This document shows, in pieces, positions 1 through 32,436 of a stretch of DNA of 64,000 bases. The notes under the pieces are model-generated. The model ran no database searches. It was not told the origin of the DNA and worked only from the letters and a program-made list of their open reading frames with translations. This DNA comes from Chondrilla cf. caribensis (lineage: Eukaryota; Porifera; Demospongiae; Chondrillida; Chondrillidae), in contig OZ026565.1 of assembly GCA_964020155.1 (NCBI GenBank), positions 2,215,001 through 2,279,000 on the forward strand, written 5' to 3'. Numbering within the stretch: the stretch's first letter is position 1; every line of letters begins with the position of its first letter. A program made the translations under genes and the position numbers.

Positions 1-141
1 ACATTATATAATATAAACTAAGTACTACACACTGAAAATTCACTACTAGTAAATGCTATGTTTGCCGTTATTCATCTCATACAAACATCCAATGTAACAG
101 CAACATCCTCCATCAATCCCAGTAGCTTTTCAATAACTGAA

Positions 142-253
142 TCAGATGCAAACTTTCAAACCAAAGTCACATAGTGGCAGGTTTGTCCTCTCATAATAGG
201 CACAGAGGCGACTCATGTCATTGAAGTATACACTATGTACAAGACCCTCTACT
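142..253 (-). pseudogene. Broken SH2 terminal exon copy
   Basis: Acceptor TTCACAG kept, but a deletion brings TAG in frame after six codons (SRGSCT). Confidence 0.7.
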
Positions 254-394
254 CTGTGAAAGGAAGCATAAGAATGTTATAGCACTATATGATATCACTA
301 TTGATCAGATGAAAAAAGGATTTTACAGTAAAAGATGAGTCAGAAGGTGAGATTCACAGAAATTGTAGTATGACATCAGTTAGCTAGGTACCAG

Positions 395-592
395 TCACTG
401 CATTGTGTACACACAGTTGAATAAGACAGTAGGTCTGTCGTTAGCCCCTATATAGTGGTATGTACTTTCAACAGATACAAGACCTATAGGATGATTTGAA
501 CTAGCCACAACTGTAAGAGCATGAATAGAAAGAATGCACAGTACAATGGTTCGGCAGAGTTGACTCCTGTATCCATGATTCACAACGAGCAC
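395..592 (-). other. Conserved ORF of unknown nature, signal-peptide-like
   Basis: 65 codons with a hydrophobic segment (LCRTIVLCILSIHALTVVA) followed by a polar part with GANDRPTVLFNC. Related sequence occurs at about 3500-3720 and 54070-54300 but is interrupted there by a stop or a frameshift. It could be a relic exon of a secreted or membrane protein. I do not recognise the family. Confidence 0.2.
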
Positions 593-594
593 TA

Positions 595-1910
595 CACTGG
601 CAATGACTGCATGGTACTGATCAGAAGAAACTGAACTTTCAATGGGTTCAGCAAGGTTGTACCTGTTATCATTTCATGGAAGTGGACATTTAAATGTAGA
701 ATAACAAAGTTGATCATAGTTAATACCCAGCATTCGTAATGGGCACACCCAGTCGCAATAATTACGCAGGGAAACGTAATTCTGAGCATGTGCAGTATAC
801 AGCCTCGTGTGCCTGCAAGCAGCTGTCAGCGTGATTGAAGCCTGCAGCTAAACAAGATTGCATTTTTTGTCTCCGTTACCTGTGATTAACGTGAAAAGGG
901 TGTGGGATGTTTCCTCAGGCTTATTATGGGGTGCAGGTCAAAGATCGCCTACTAAAGCCCGGTGTACATACAAACCCACATGTAGGCATACACTAAGATG
1001 CCTGGGGAGCAGTCTGCTCCTTTTATACCAAATAAGGGGGCATCCATGATCTGATTAAGCCCCAACAGAGGTAAGTTGTGTAACATACAATAAATGGCTA
1101 CAAACAGAAGAAACCCATATGGTAGTGCAGGTGCATGTATGTAGAGGTAGAGAGAGGAAGGAGTGAAAGTAAGGTAAAGGCAGAGGATAGTATTGGGCCC
1201 TGCCATAATACTTAATTGGAATGGAGAATGCGTAGGTATTAATGTACAAACGAGTTGCCAAACAATGATTGATAAGAATCCCCCTACAGTAAAGGATATA
1301 AGAAACTTAACTATTATCGGGGTATTTGTACAGGGAGACATGGATAATTGCAGGTCGTTTTAAGGAGTGTCCACGGTAAGCACCAAAAACACTATTCCAA
1401 ATAAGTCCATATATCTATGCACTGATATATGCATGTATGTGAAGTGTGGCCACCATTTTACACCGTCAGGCTCCCATTTTGCAACCCGCCTCGTGGTCAC
1501 TGCAGACGGCAGCATTGTGTAATTGCAAACTATGCAGGATCAGTTAAGTTTCCAATAGCCTGCACTGTATGCAGTAGACTCGGATTATACAATAATACAT
1601 GTATGTATTGAGGTTTGAATTTAGTGTACAAGTTAACACCTGAAATTCATTTCAGTCAGACAGTACCATCACAGCAATCAAAATATACATACATATGTAG
1701 ATCCTACAGATAAAGTCAATAGGCACAAATCCTCAAAAATTACCTGATTTAAAAAGCATTTGTTCACAAGGGACAAAGGTATCATGGGATGCTAAACACA
1801 ACAGTGAACATTTTTCAGCAAGGTTCAACTAAGTGAGGTTACATTAGAAGGTTTTTACGTATGAGATAACAAGACTCCTTAGAAAAGTGGTGATCACTAC
1901 AACATACAGA
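595..1910. other. Non-coding part of intergenic block 1
   Basis: Conserved with 54300-55860 and 29040-30600, including a purine-rich tract near 1140-1190 (GGTAGAGAGAGGAAGGAGTG), but open frames are not preserved between copies. No gene supported. Confidence 0.5.
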
Positions 1911-1915
1911 CTTAC

Positions 1916-2509
1916 TATCTGTACTCAGTGTTCGCCAGTTGTTCTCTGATTTCATTCTTTGGTACATTGGCCCTATCCGGGTGGATGACATCTACAACCT
2001 GTGCACAGGGAGAAGGGACCAGGAGGGTAATGGAAGGGGGAATGACAATACAGGGTAGTGGGATGGTAGAGAGGTTAAGAGTAATGGAAGGTAAAGACGG
2101 TAATGACGAGGATGACAGATCGGCAAAACAGATAAGATGGGGGAAAGTAGGAGAGAGGTAGAGTGAGAGACTAAGAGGTAGCTAATTTGGGTCAATATGA
2201 TTGTTTTAAGAAGTTACCAAAGGATAAAAGGGTCGACAAACCAACTTACACAGAACACGCGGAGCCACTCCCACTCTACTAGCAATGGAATGGAAGAACA
2301 AAGCTCCTGACAGACATGGGAGAAGAAAGAAGCGATCGAATGGGAGAATGACCACGTGGTAGAAGAAAAATGGCCGGACAATAGTTCGAGAATGTCTGCG
2401 ATTAAAAGCAACCACTTATGTGCCGCCGAATCTGTAACACGTACCATTTGCTTGGGATATTGAAAGTGTTGGTTAGAAATTTTCTGGTTTGAATAGGTGT
2501 AGCCTGACC
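1916..2509 (-). pseudogene. RPS24: RPS24-like exon pair, frameshifted
   Basis: Exon 2509-2445 has a one-base deletion relative to the intact copy (TRKFLTNTFN, then out of frame). Exon 1998-1916 is open with one extra codon. No later S24 exons seen. Confidence 0.6.
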
Positions 2510-2514
2510 CTGTA

Positions 2515-3250
2515 AAGAGAATATACAGTTAAACTCGACACTTTAACGAAGAAATTATTAAATCACACAAACATAACATGTAACATAACATGTAACATAA
2601 ACAGCAGTAATTAAAGTTGGGTACTGGTTACATCAATTCCAATTGCAAAATGCCGATTGAGGTGGGAGAGTAGATGTGGATATGGACTGGTTTGAGTTGT
2701 AGGTGTACACTTCTTCAACTCAAGGGACAGTTGCAATTGGTAACTCCTTCCATTAATTGTCATCAGAGATCAAAGTTGTTGGAAGCATTGTAGCAGCTTA
2801 TACAAAATACTACTGATTTCCCACTTCTTAGAGATATTATAGTTCAAACCATGTACTCATACACTATAGCCCCGTACTGGGAAGGTGGGTTTACATTGAT
2901 ATTATAATAATATGCGCATGCATACCATACATGTGGCCACATATGTATACATGTAGTGATTCAAAACTTCCCCATAACCATGCAGCCAGATAATTTGGAA
3001 TTATGCTATGCACAAATGCATGCCATGATTGCTCATGCATTCAACTGCTGTTCATGATCATTATTAGCACATTTGGATATAATATGCATTGCCAATAAAA
3101 ATCAGACATTAAAAAATATAAACTAAGCACTACAAACTGGAGAGTCACTAATAGTAACTGTTACTACTGAAATATTTGCGGTTATTCATCTGATACAAAA
3201 ATCCACTGAAACAGCAACATCCTCCATCAATCCCAGTAGCTTTTCAATAA
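2515..3250. other. Spacer between blocks 1 and 2
   Basis: Duplicate of 53100-53800 (shared AGCAGTAATTAAAG and AATGCATGCCATGATTGCTC). No supported gene. Confidence 0.4.
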
Positions 3251-3255
3251 CTGAA

Positions 3256-3381
3256 TCAGATGCAAACTCTCAAACCAAAGTCACATCCTGGCAGGTTTGT
3301 CCTCTCATAATAGGCACAGAGGCGTCTCACGTCATTGAAGTACTTCTTGTTGTCAATAGAATATGTAGAAGACCATCTACT
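3256..3381 (-). CDS. Extra intact SH2 terminal exon downstream of gene A
   Basis: Acceptor TTTCACAG, phase 0, 41 residues plus TGA: SRWSSTYSIDNKKYFNDVRR, then LCAYYERTNLPGCDFGLRVC. It has the same length and start phase as the gene A terminal exon, so the SH2 exon at 8310-8436 could splice to it instead of to 5987. The alternative is a leftover exon of a deleted paralogue. The three sister copies (142-253, 28735-28858, 53812-53932) are broken. Confidence 0.5.
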   Translation of the reverse strand, partial: SRWSSTYSIDNKKYFNDVRRLCAYYERTNLPGCDFGLRVCI

Positions 3382-3384
3382 CTG

Positions 3385-4700
3385 TGAAAGGAAGCATAAG
3401 AATGTTATAGCACTATGATATCACTATTGATTAGAAGTAAAAAGGTTTTTACAGTAAAAGATGAGTCCGAAGGTGAGATTCACAGCAAATGTAGTATGAC
3501 ATCAGGTAGGTACCAGTCACTGCATTGTGGACCATGGAACAGTTGAATAAGACAGCAGGTCTGTCGTTAGCCCCCTGCTACCAGATACAAGACCTAGGTT
3601 GATTTGCGCCAGCTACAACAGTAAGGGTTGGGATGGAAAGAATGCACAGAACAATGGTTTGACAGAGTTGACTCCTGCATCCATGATTCAAAACAAGCAC
3701 TACACCAGCAATGACTGTATGGTACTAATCAGAATACACTGAACATTCAATTGATGCAGCAAGGTATCCATTCCATGGAAGTGGACATTTAATGCACTAA
3801 GATTTGCCAAAAACAACGATTGATAAGAATATACCCCTACGGTAAAGGATATAAGAAACTTGACTTTTATTACAGGTATTTGCACAGGCAGACATGGAAG
3901 GCTGCGTGGCTGATTGTGGGTCACAAGATCCACTGTAAGTACCAAACACTATTCCAAAATAGAAAAAGTGTATTTTATGTATGGCAAATACAATGTTTTT
4001 ATTTGAACACTCAACAGATCCCAATAAGGATGTTTTGGGGTTACCATTGATCACGTGTGAACTGGAGACATAATATTATTATTCCCACCAAGTTAGTGAA
4101 ATGTATCATTTAAAAGTAATCCCCTATTTGTGAAAGCTGTTTGTTGGACAAATCATGGAGTGTAGCTTTGCTGTTCATCCTACTAGTGAAAATAAGTCCA
4201 CATATCTATGTACTGATGTGCAAGTATGTGGAATGTGGTCACCATTTTCCACCGATAAGCTCCCACTTGGCAACCTGCCTCCCGATCACTGCAGACGACG
4301 GCATTGTGTAATTGAAAACAATGCAGGATCAGTTAAGCTTCTGATATCCTGTACCATAACATAGTAGATTCTGATTATATAATAATACATGTATGTAATT
4401 AGGTTCGAATTTAGTGTTCACGGTAATATCTCAATCTTTTCAGTCATGACTAGATAGTACCGGCAATCAAAATATATGTGCATATGTAGATTTTACAGAT
4501 TTAGTCAATAGGCACAAAATCCTCAAAATATTACCTGATTTATAACTCATTATTTCACAAGGGACAAAGATATCATGGGATGCCAAACACAACAGTGGAC
4601 ATTTCTCAGCAAGGTTCGATTAAGTGAGGTTACATTAGAAGGTTTTTCCGCACGAGATAACAAGACTCCTTAGAAGACAGTGATGATCACTACAATTAAC
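3385..4700. other. Non-coding part of intergenic block 2
   Basis: Second copy of the intergenic block; open frames here are not conserved with the other copies. Nothing else recognised. Confidence 0.4.
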
Positions 4701-4712
4701 ACACAGACTTAC

Positions 4713-5303
4713 TATCTGTACTTGTTCGGCAGTTGTTCTCTGATTTCATTCTTTGGTACATTGGCCCTATCCGGGTGGATGACATCTACAACCTGTGCAC
4801 AGGGAGAAGGGACCAGGAGGGTAATGGGAGGGAGAATGACAGAACAGGGTAGTGGGATGGTAGAGAGGTTAAGAGTAATGGAAGGTAAAGACAGTAATGA
4901 CGAGGGCGATGTAGCAGTAGAAGAGATAAGATAGAGGGAATGTAGGAGAGAGGCAAAGTTAGAGACCAAGAGGTAGTGTCTTTAGGTCAATAGGATTGCT
5001 TTAGGACGTTACCCTAGGATAAATGGTTCCACAAACCAACTCACACAGACCACGCGGAACTACCCGCACCTACAACGGAAGAACAAAGCGGCCCAGTGGC
5101 AAGTAAACAGTAGGTTGGTAAAGGAGCGAGTGAGAGAGGAGGACCACGTGGTGGGAGAAAAATGGCCGGACAATATAGTTCGAGATAGTCTACGATTAAA
5201 AGCAACCCCAATGTGTCGTCGGATCTGTAAAACGTACCATTTGCTTGCAGTTTAAAAGTCTGTTGGTTAGAAATTTTCTGGTTCGAATAGTTGTGGCCTG
5301 ACT
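4713..5303 (-). CDS. RPS24: Ribosomal protein S24-like exon pair, intact copy
   Basis: Exon 5303-5238 (acceptor TTTACAG, donor GTACGT) reads SQATTIRTRKFLTNRLLNCK then QM. Exon 4792-4713 (acceptor GCACAG, donor GTAAGT) reads VVDVIHPDRANVPKNEIREQ then LPNKYR. Joined they match the N-terminal part of eS24 (TIRTRKFMTNRLLQRKQMV, then IDVLHP...VPKTEIREKL). eS24 is a small-subunit ribosomal protein. I could not find the remaining exons (the FGFRTHFGGGKT region) downstream, so this may be a partial gene copy rather than a working gene. The only frame-intact copy of four. Confidence 0.6.
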
Positions 5304-5309
5304 CTGTAA

Positions 5310-5820
5310 AGAGGAAGACGGAGAATATACAGTTAAACTCGACACTTCATCGAAAGAAGCTATATCAGACAAAAAATAAACCATGTATACAAAAATCCGT
5401 TCTATCATCAAAGGTTGAAATATATCAAGAATAAAGCAACAGAGCGATTCTTCTCACCATTTTGCTTCGATCGCAGAGGAAGAGTGCAGTGACGTCACAA
5501 TAAAAATGGCTCTAGATGAATTTTCCTTGCACGCGTAGGCGTAATAACATTAAATATATTGTTATATAATTATATATAGAATTGTATATATGCGACTGTC
5601 CTCAATTTTTGTATATAATATGTATAATTCAATAACATTATAATAATAGTAATAATACGTACAGCTGCACATGTGTGTTCAATTGCAAGTATATTATAAT
5701 CATTAGCAACTTTAATTTGGATGTAATTGACAATCATGTTATATCAAGATCTTTAAAACTTGTTATAATATGTTCTATATAGCATTTTACGAAGTTAGTT
5801 ACTCAGGACTACATAGCTAT
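5310..5820. other. AT-rich spacer downstream of gene A
   Basis: AT-rich with many TATAAT/ATTATA stretches; no gene seen. It separates the gene A terminal exon from the RPS24-like block. Confidence 0.4.
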
Positions 5821-5824
5821 AAGT

Positions 5825-5830
5825 TTTAAT
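5825..5830 (-). terminator. Candidate poly(A) signal of gene A
   Basis: ATTAAA on the minus strand about 30 bases after the stop. The same hexamer sits at the same distance after the stops of gene B (32270-32275) and gene C (58576-58581). Confidence 0.35.
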
Positions 5831-5861
5831 AATTTGCAGCTCTAGTGTTCTGGGAAGTTCA

Positions 5862-26366
<20,505 letters not shown>

Positions 26367-26393
26367 CTTGCCGCGATCGGTAGTATGGTATTT

Positions 26394-26453
26394 GGGCGGG
26401 GTGGTAGTCCAGAGAGACTCTTAATAAATCCGAGCCAATCGGACCATATATGG
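26394..26453 (-). promoter_or_regulatory. Gene A promoter motifs: GC box and CArG box
   Basis: GGGCGGGG at 26394-26401 and a perfect palindromic CArG box CCATATATGG at 26444-26453, 28 and 78 bases upstream of the ATG. Both are kept in gene B (50747-50754 and 50781-50790) although the sequence between them has changed by indels. Gene A also has CCAAT at 26434-26438. SRF-type regulation is inference. Confidence 0.45.
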
Positions 26454-27105
26454 TGCTAGCAGCTAGTGTGCGTGCACATATCTTTAAACGTTAAATGTCG
26501 TAAAATACCGCAGACATTTTGACAATAATTATATCATAGCAATTTGGGGTTACAGAGTTGTTTCAGGCCAAGACTGTACACTATGACTTACGATTTACAA
26601 TTACATGTTGATGTCCTATATAGTAAATGTTTATCTCAAGGTGTATTATCTATGATATAATAATTATTGTCAAAATTTCTGCAGTATTTTACAACTGGTG
26701 GGATTGCATGTAGTTGAAGTGTGCGTCTAGATGCAATAATAGTATTATCATTATTATTATTATTCTAGCCACCCCCATGATGTACAGTTACTGTAGTGAT
26801 ATCTCAACAATGAATCCTGGTTCCATGCAAGATGTCTATATCTGTTGTGAATAGAAAAGCATGCAAGGATGAGGCACAACATGCATGCATGTTTATTCTT
26901 AAAATTAATGTAACAGTTATAATTACTGGGTAGGGCATGAAATTAGTAACTTTAGTATATCATAATCTGGTCCCCAATTGAGATAGTCTGAATAATTTTA
27001 TATATATATTACGGACATTATAATACAAAAATTATACTAGTCTTAAAATGTATATAAATAGTATTTTTCGCACAAACAAAATAGGATGCATTATGTGTGA
27101 GTATA

Positions 27106-27106
<1 letters not shown>

Positions 27107-27137
<31 letters not shown>
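27107..27137. repeat. (GT)n microsatellite upstream of gene A
   Basis: Pure GT followed by (TA)n. The equivalent upstream of gene B is expanded to about 370 bp (51405-51777). Confidence 0.95.
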
Positions 27138-27152
<15 letters not shown>

Positions 27153-27359
27153 CATGTGTGTATATGTATACAATGTAATATACTGAACGAAAACTATATA
27201 TTACGTAGCAGTAAGATTTTAGCAAAATAAATTGAAATTCATATTTCACACGACATCCACAAATATAGGCTATCATTATTATGCAAGAATATAATATACC
27301 TACATAACAGTGAAGACAGAAATTAACATAATTCAACTTTGATTAACTCAAACATCATG

Positions 27360-27810
27360 ATCCTATTTTGAGGTAGTCATCAACATAGACTACTCCTATT
27401 CTGCTCACTACAACACTGGAGAGACCACTCAGTCCTCCTACACTGCTGTCCTTAGCTCCAAGCTTGCTTACAACCTTAGAGGAGAAATTGTTCAAAATAT
27501 CTTGTTGGTATGTTTGTACACAGACACAAGGTAGCCAAAATTATTAATTGCCAGCGATATTGTTTTGAATTTAATTTGAATCGATCATGATGACATGATT
27601 GCTAACAGACAAGGTCAACATGGTGACCTGACCATGGTTGTAATCCTCCACATACATGGAGTCATCTTCAGTGACAGCCATATTTATATAACACTAATGT
27701 AGCCAAAGTTCTCATATTACCACTGGAACCATCCAACAGATCAGATCATTCCACCCTTTGAACTGATGGCCACTGCAGACGGCGATTTGACACGAATATA
27801 TGTTTCTACT
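27360..27810 (-). pseudogene. NHL-repeat gene remnant upstream of gene A
   Basis: Minus-strand fragments: LSGLSSVVVSRIGVVYVDDY near 27365-27432, VTEDDSMYVEDYNHGQVTML near 27605-27685, and AVAISSKGGM near 27750-27785. They match NHL beta-propeller blades (GPxGVAVxxxGxVYVADxxNxQV). Frames are not continuous and stops intervene. The parent is probably a TRIM-like or other NHL protein. Confidence 0.5.
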
Positions 27811-27999
27811 CTTGCATTTCAAGATTGAACACTAAAGACACTCCCATGCTCGAGACACTCACCCAGAAGAGTACCTATCTTTCATCATCTGGGATTTCTG
27901 ATCCATACTTCTGGCTATTAGGAGGTTTCACAGTGGGTATGCCCTTCTGGAATCTACTCGATATGGACCTCTGACAGGCTCTGTCCCTGAGTTACGTAA

Positions 28000-28730
28000 G
28001 ATAATGTAAAAGTGACCGAATCAAATTTGATACAGTATATTAGAATGCTACCATCTGATACATCAAAAATCAGCTGTAATTACTGCTGGATCCAGCATTA
28101 TCATATTAGGTAGCTCTGGGAATGGGAGTATATCAAGTTTGGCAAAGTGCACGAAGCGGCAATGCACATTATTGGTTACTAAAACGTGATCATAGCAGTA
28201 CCTATTATTTCAACTTAATAGGCTGAGCATATGAATACGAGGTGGATTGTGGAGGGAACACACTCAAAAGACACCTTCATGTTGTAGGAAAAAGACCAGG
28301 TTTCATGAACCTGAGGTCTAGTGTGACAGATTGACAACTGAACGTTTGGCAGCTGGGATGCCTTGGCTATCGTTACCCAAAATATGCTTTCATCTCACTG
28401 TGGCCACATATAAATGTATACATGTAGTGACTCAAATCTTCCCCATAACCATGCAGCCATATCATTTGGAATTATGCTATGCACAAATGCATGCCATGAT
28501 TGCTCATGCATTCAACTGCTGATCATGATCATTAATTTTAAATTAGCACATTGGATATAATATGCAATAAAAATCAGATGTTGAATAATATAAACTAAGC
28601 ACTACAAACTGAAGATTCCCTACTAGTAACTGTAACTACTGAAAACAGTTATATTTGCAGTTATCCATCTGATACAAACATCCACCGTAACAGCAACATC
28701 CTCCATCAGCCCCAGTAGCTCTTCAATAAC
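28000..28730. other. Spacer between NHL remnant and intergenic block 3
   Basis: Parts match 52500-53640. No supported gene. Confidence 0.35.
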
Positions 28731-28734
28731 TGAA

Positions 28735-28858
28735 TCAGATGCAAACTCTCAAACCAAAGTCACATCCTGGCAGGTTTGTCCTCTCATAATAGCCACAGAG
28801 GCCTCTCATGTCATTGAAGTACTTGTTTGTCAATACACTATGTACAAGACCCTCTACT
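28735..28858 (-). pseudogene. Broken SH2 terminal exon copy
   Basis: Matches 3256-3381 on the minus strand but shares the early TAG with the copy at 142-253. Confidence 0.7.
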
Positions 28859-28869
28859 CTGTGTAAGGA

Positions 28870-31280
28870 AGCATAAGAATGTTATAGCACTATAATATCA
28901 CTATTGATCAGAAGTAAAAAGGTTTTACAGTAAAAGATGAGTCAGAAGGTGAGATTCACAGCAAATGTAGCATGACATCAGTTAGGTACCAGTCACTGCA
29001 TTGTGAACCTTGGAGCAGTTGAATAAGACAACATGAGAATAAACTGAACGTTCAATGGGTCTAGCAAGGTCGTACCTGTACCCATTTCATGGAAGTGGAC
29101 ATTTAAATGTAGATTAACAAAGTTGATCATAGTTAATACCCAGCATTTGTAATGGGCACACCCAGTTGCAATAATGTAAACTAAAGGAAACGTAATTCTG
29201 AGCATGCACAGTACACAGCCTTGTGGGCCTGCAAGCAGCTGTCAGTGTGATCAAAGGGTGCGGCTAAACCAGATTGCATTTTTTGTCTCTCCATTACCTG
29301 TGATTAACGTGAAAAGGGTGTGGGATGTTTCCTCAGGCTTATTAAGCCTATAGGTTGCAGGTCAAAGGTCGCCTCCTAAAGCCTGGTGTGTATACAAACC
29401 CACTAAGATGCCTGGAGAGCAGCCTGCTCCTTTTATACCGAGTAAGGGGGCATTTATGATCTGATCCTCAACAGAGGCAAGTTGTGTAACGTACAATAAA
29501 TGGCTACAAACAGAAGAGACTTGGCATGGTAGTGCAGGTGCATGTATGTAGAGGTAAAGAGAGGAAGGAGTGAAAGTAAGGTACAGGTAGAGGATTAGGT
29601 CCTGCCATAACACTTGGAATAGAGAATGCGTAGGTATTAAAGTATGAACAAGTTGCCAAAAACAACGATTGATAAGAATGTACCCATACGGTAAAGGATA
29701 TAAGAAACTTGACTTTATCACGGAAATTTAAATGTACAGGCATACATGGAAGGCTGCGTGGCCAATTGCAGGTCACTTTAAGGAGGATCCACGGTAAGCA
29801 CCAAATACTATTCAAAATTAGAAAAAAATGGATTTTATGTATGGCAAATACAATGCTTTCATTTCAATTCCTAGAAAGAACACCTAAAATAAATTGGCAA
29901 CCTCTTGGAACACTCAACAGATCTCAATAAGGATCTTTGGGGTATTTACCATTGATCATGTGTGAACTGAAGACATATTATTCCCACTAGGTTAGTAAAA
30001 TTTATCATTTAAAAGTAATTCCTTATTTGTGTTAGTTGTTTATTGGACAAATCATGGAGTGTACCTTTACTGTCCATCCTAGTAGAGAAAATCAGTCTAC
30101 ATAATATGTTTTTATTGTTATGCATGTATGTGGAATGTGGCCACCATTTTCTACCGTTAAGCTCCCATTTTGCAACCCGCCTCATGGTCACTGCAGACGG
30201 CAGCATTGTGTAATTGCATAAATGGAGGATCAGCTATAAGTGTCCAATAGCCTGTACCATATGTAGTGGATTCTAATTATAATAATAATACATGTATGTA
30301 TTTAGGTTTGAATTTAGTGTACAAGTTAACACCTGAAACTCATTTCAGTCAGACAGCACCATCACAGCAATCAAAGTATCAACATATAGTAGGTTGATTT
30401 TACAGAATTAGTCAATAGGCACAAAATTCTTAAAAACTATCATGATTTATAACACATTTGTCCACCAGGGACAAAAGTATCATGGGATGCCAAACACAAC
30501 AGTGGACATTTTTCAAAAAGTTTGATTAGGTGAGGTTACATTAGAAGGTTTTTACGTATGAGATAACAAGACTCCTTAGAGACAGTGGTGATCACTACAA
30601 AACACAGACTTACTATCTACTTACTACTATCTGTTGCGAATCACATGAAAGGATGTAGAGTGGTCATTGAAGTAAGGACGAATGAGGGAAAAGTCATTTA
30701 AAAGTACTTCCTTATTTGTGTAAGCTGTTTGTTGGACAAATCATGGAGTGTATCTTTGCTGTTCATTCTACTAGAGAAAATAAATATCTATGTACTAATG
30801 TGCATGTATGTGAAATGTTGACACCATTTTCCATTGTTAAGCTCCCATTTTGCAACCCGCCTTGTGGTCACTGCAGACAGTGGCATTGTGTAATTGCAAA
30901 CAATGCTGGATAAGTTAAGTTTCCGATAGCCTGTATCGTATGTGGCAGATTCTGATTATAATACTACATGCATGTATCAAGGTTTGAATTCAGTGTACAA
31001 GTTAACACCTGAATTTCATTTCAGGCAGACAGTACCATCACAGCAATCAAAGTATTACGTACATATGTAGATCCTACAGACTTAGTCAATAGGCACAAAA
31101 TCCTCAATTACCTGATTTATTATGCATTTGTTCACAAGGGACAAGAGTATCATGGGATGCCAAACACAACAGTGGACATTTTTCAGCAAGGTTCAACTAA
31201 GTGAGGTCACATTAGAAGGTTTTTACACACGAGATAACAAGACTCGTTAGAAGACAGTGATGATCACTACAACATACAGA
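28870..31280. other. Non-coding part of intergenic block 3, internally duplicated
   Basis: Matches blocks 1, 2 and 4. About 30000-30620 and 30690-31290 are a direct internal duplication (both contain TTGGACAAATCATGGAGTGT). A piece of the microexon repeat lies at the junction (30637-30695). Confidence 0.6.
30637..30695. repeat. Stray fragment of the 127-bp microexon unit
   Basis: GCGAATCACATGAAAGGATG followed by TAGAGTGGTCATTGAAGTAA and GACGAATGAGGGAAAAGTC, the array unit without its other half, located outside any CARD-SH2 gene. Confidence 0.85.
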
Positions 31281-31287
31281 CTTATAC

Positions 31288-31884
31288 TATCTGTACATTT
31301 TCGCCAGTTGTTCTCTGATTTCATTCTTTGGTACATTGGCCCTATCCGGGTGGATGACATCTACAACCTGTGGACAGAGAGAAGGGACCAGGAGGGTAAT
31401 GGGAAGGGAATGACAAAACAGGGTAATGGGATGGTAGAGAGGTTAAATTAAGAGTAATGGAAAGTAAAAAAACAGTAATGACGAGAGTGATGGAGCAGTA
31501 GAAGAGATAAGATAGGGGGAAAATAGGAGAGAGGCAGAGTTAGAGACTAAGAGGTAGTGCATCTAGGTCAATATGATTGTTTTAGAAAGTTACCAAAGGG
31601 AAAAAGTTTCGACAAACCAACTTACACAGAACACGCGGAGCCATCCGCACCCACAACGGAAGTACGAAGCGCCTCACAGGCAGGTAAACGTGCGGTTGGT
31701 AAAGAAGCGAGCGAGAGGACCACATATATACATGGTAGAAGTAAAATGGCCGGACAATAGTTCGAGAAGGTCTGCGACTACAAAAGCAACCCCTGCGCCG
31801 AGTCTGTTACACCTACCATTTGCTTGCGATTTAAACTTTTGTTGATTAGAAAATTTTTATGGTTCGAATAGTTGTAGCCTGACT
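31288..31884 (-). pseudogene. RPS24: RPS24-like exon pair, frameshifted
   Basis: Exon 31884-31817 carries a two-base insertion causing an early stop. Exon 31367-31288 is open and reads EIREQLAKMYR, closest of the four to canonical eS24 at that point. Confidence 0.6.
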
Positions 31885-32304
31885 CTGTAAAGGGAAAGAC
31901 GGAGAATATTACAGCTACACTCGATCGCGACACTTTAATTTAACGAGAAATTGAAGTTATATCAGGCAAAATGTATAAACCACGTATACAAAAGCGGACT
32001 GTTCGATTATCCATTTAGTTTTTGTATGAAATCTGATACCATAATAATATTATTATAATTAATAATATTATAGTATGTAATAATTATTATAATAATATAA
32101 TTATACAGTTGCACAAGGGTATAATATTATAAACGTGTTGATATTATAATACTGAATTATAATAATCATTAATTAATTGGCCATGGCAACCTGAATTTGC
32201 AATTAATGTGCATGGCAATCATAATATCAAGCTACTAAGTTAGTTACTCAGTACTACATAGTTATTGGTTTTAATTTGCAGTTCTCATGTTCTGTTGGTG
32301 AGGT

Positions 32305-32436
32305 TCATCTGTTTAGGCAATATCTTAGGCGGAAGTCACATCCTGGCAGGTTTGTGCTCTCATAATAGTCACAGAGGTCTCTCATGTCATTGAAGTACTT
32401 CTTGTTGTCAACAGAATATGCAGATGACCCTTTACT
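32305..32436 (-). CDS. Gene B terminal exon, SH2 second half and stop
   Basis: 43 residues plus TGA; SKGSSAYSVDNKKYFNDMRD, ending LRYCLNR. Two residues longer than gene A because of a shifted stop. Confidence 0.87.
   Translation of the reverse strand, partial: SKGSSAYSVDNKKYFNDMRDLCDYYESTNLPGCDFRLRYCLNR

Noticed and set aside
952..1341. 129-codon minus-strand ORF in intergenic block 1
   Set aside because: The homologous sequence in blocks 3 and 4 has indels and stops in this frame, and the protein is low in charged residues with no recognisable domain.
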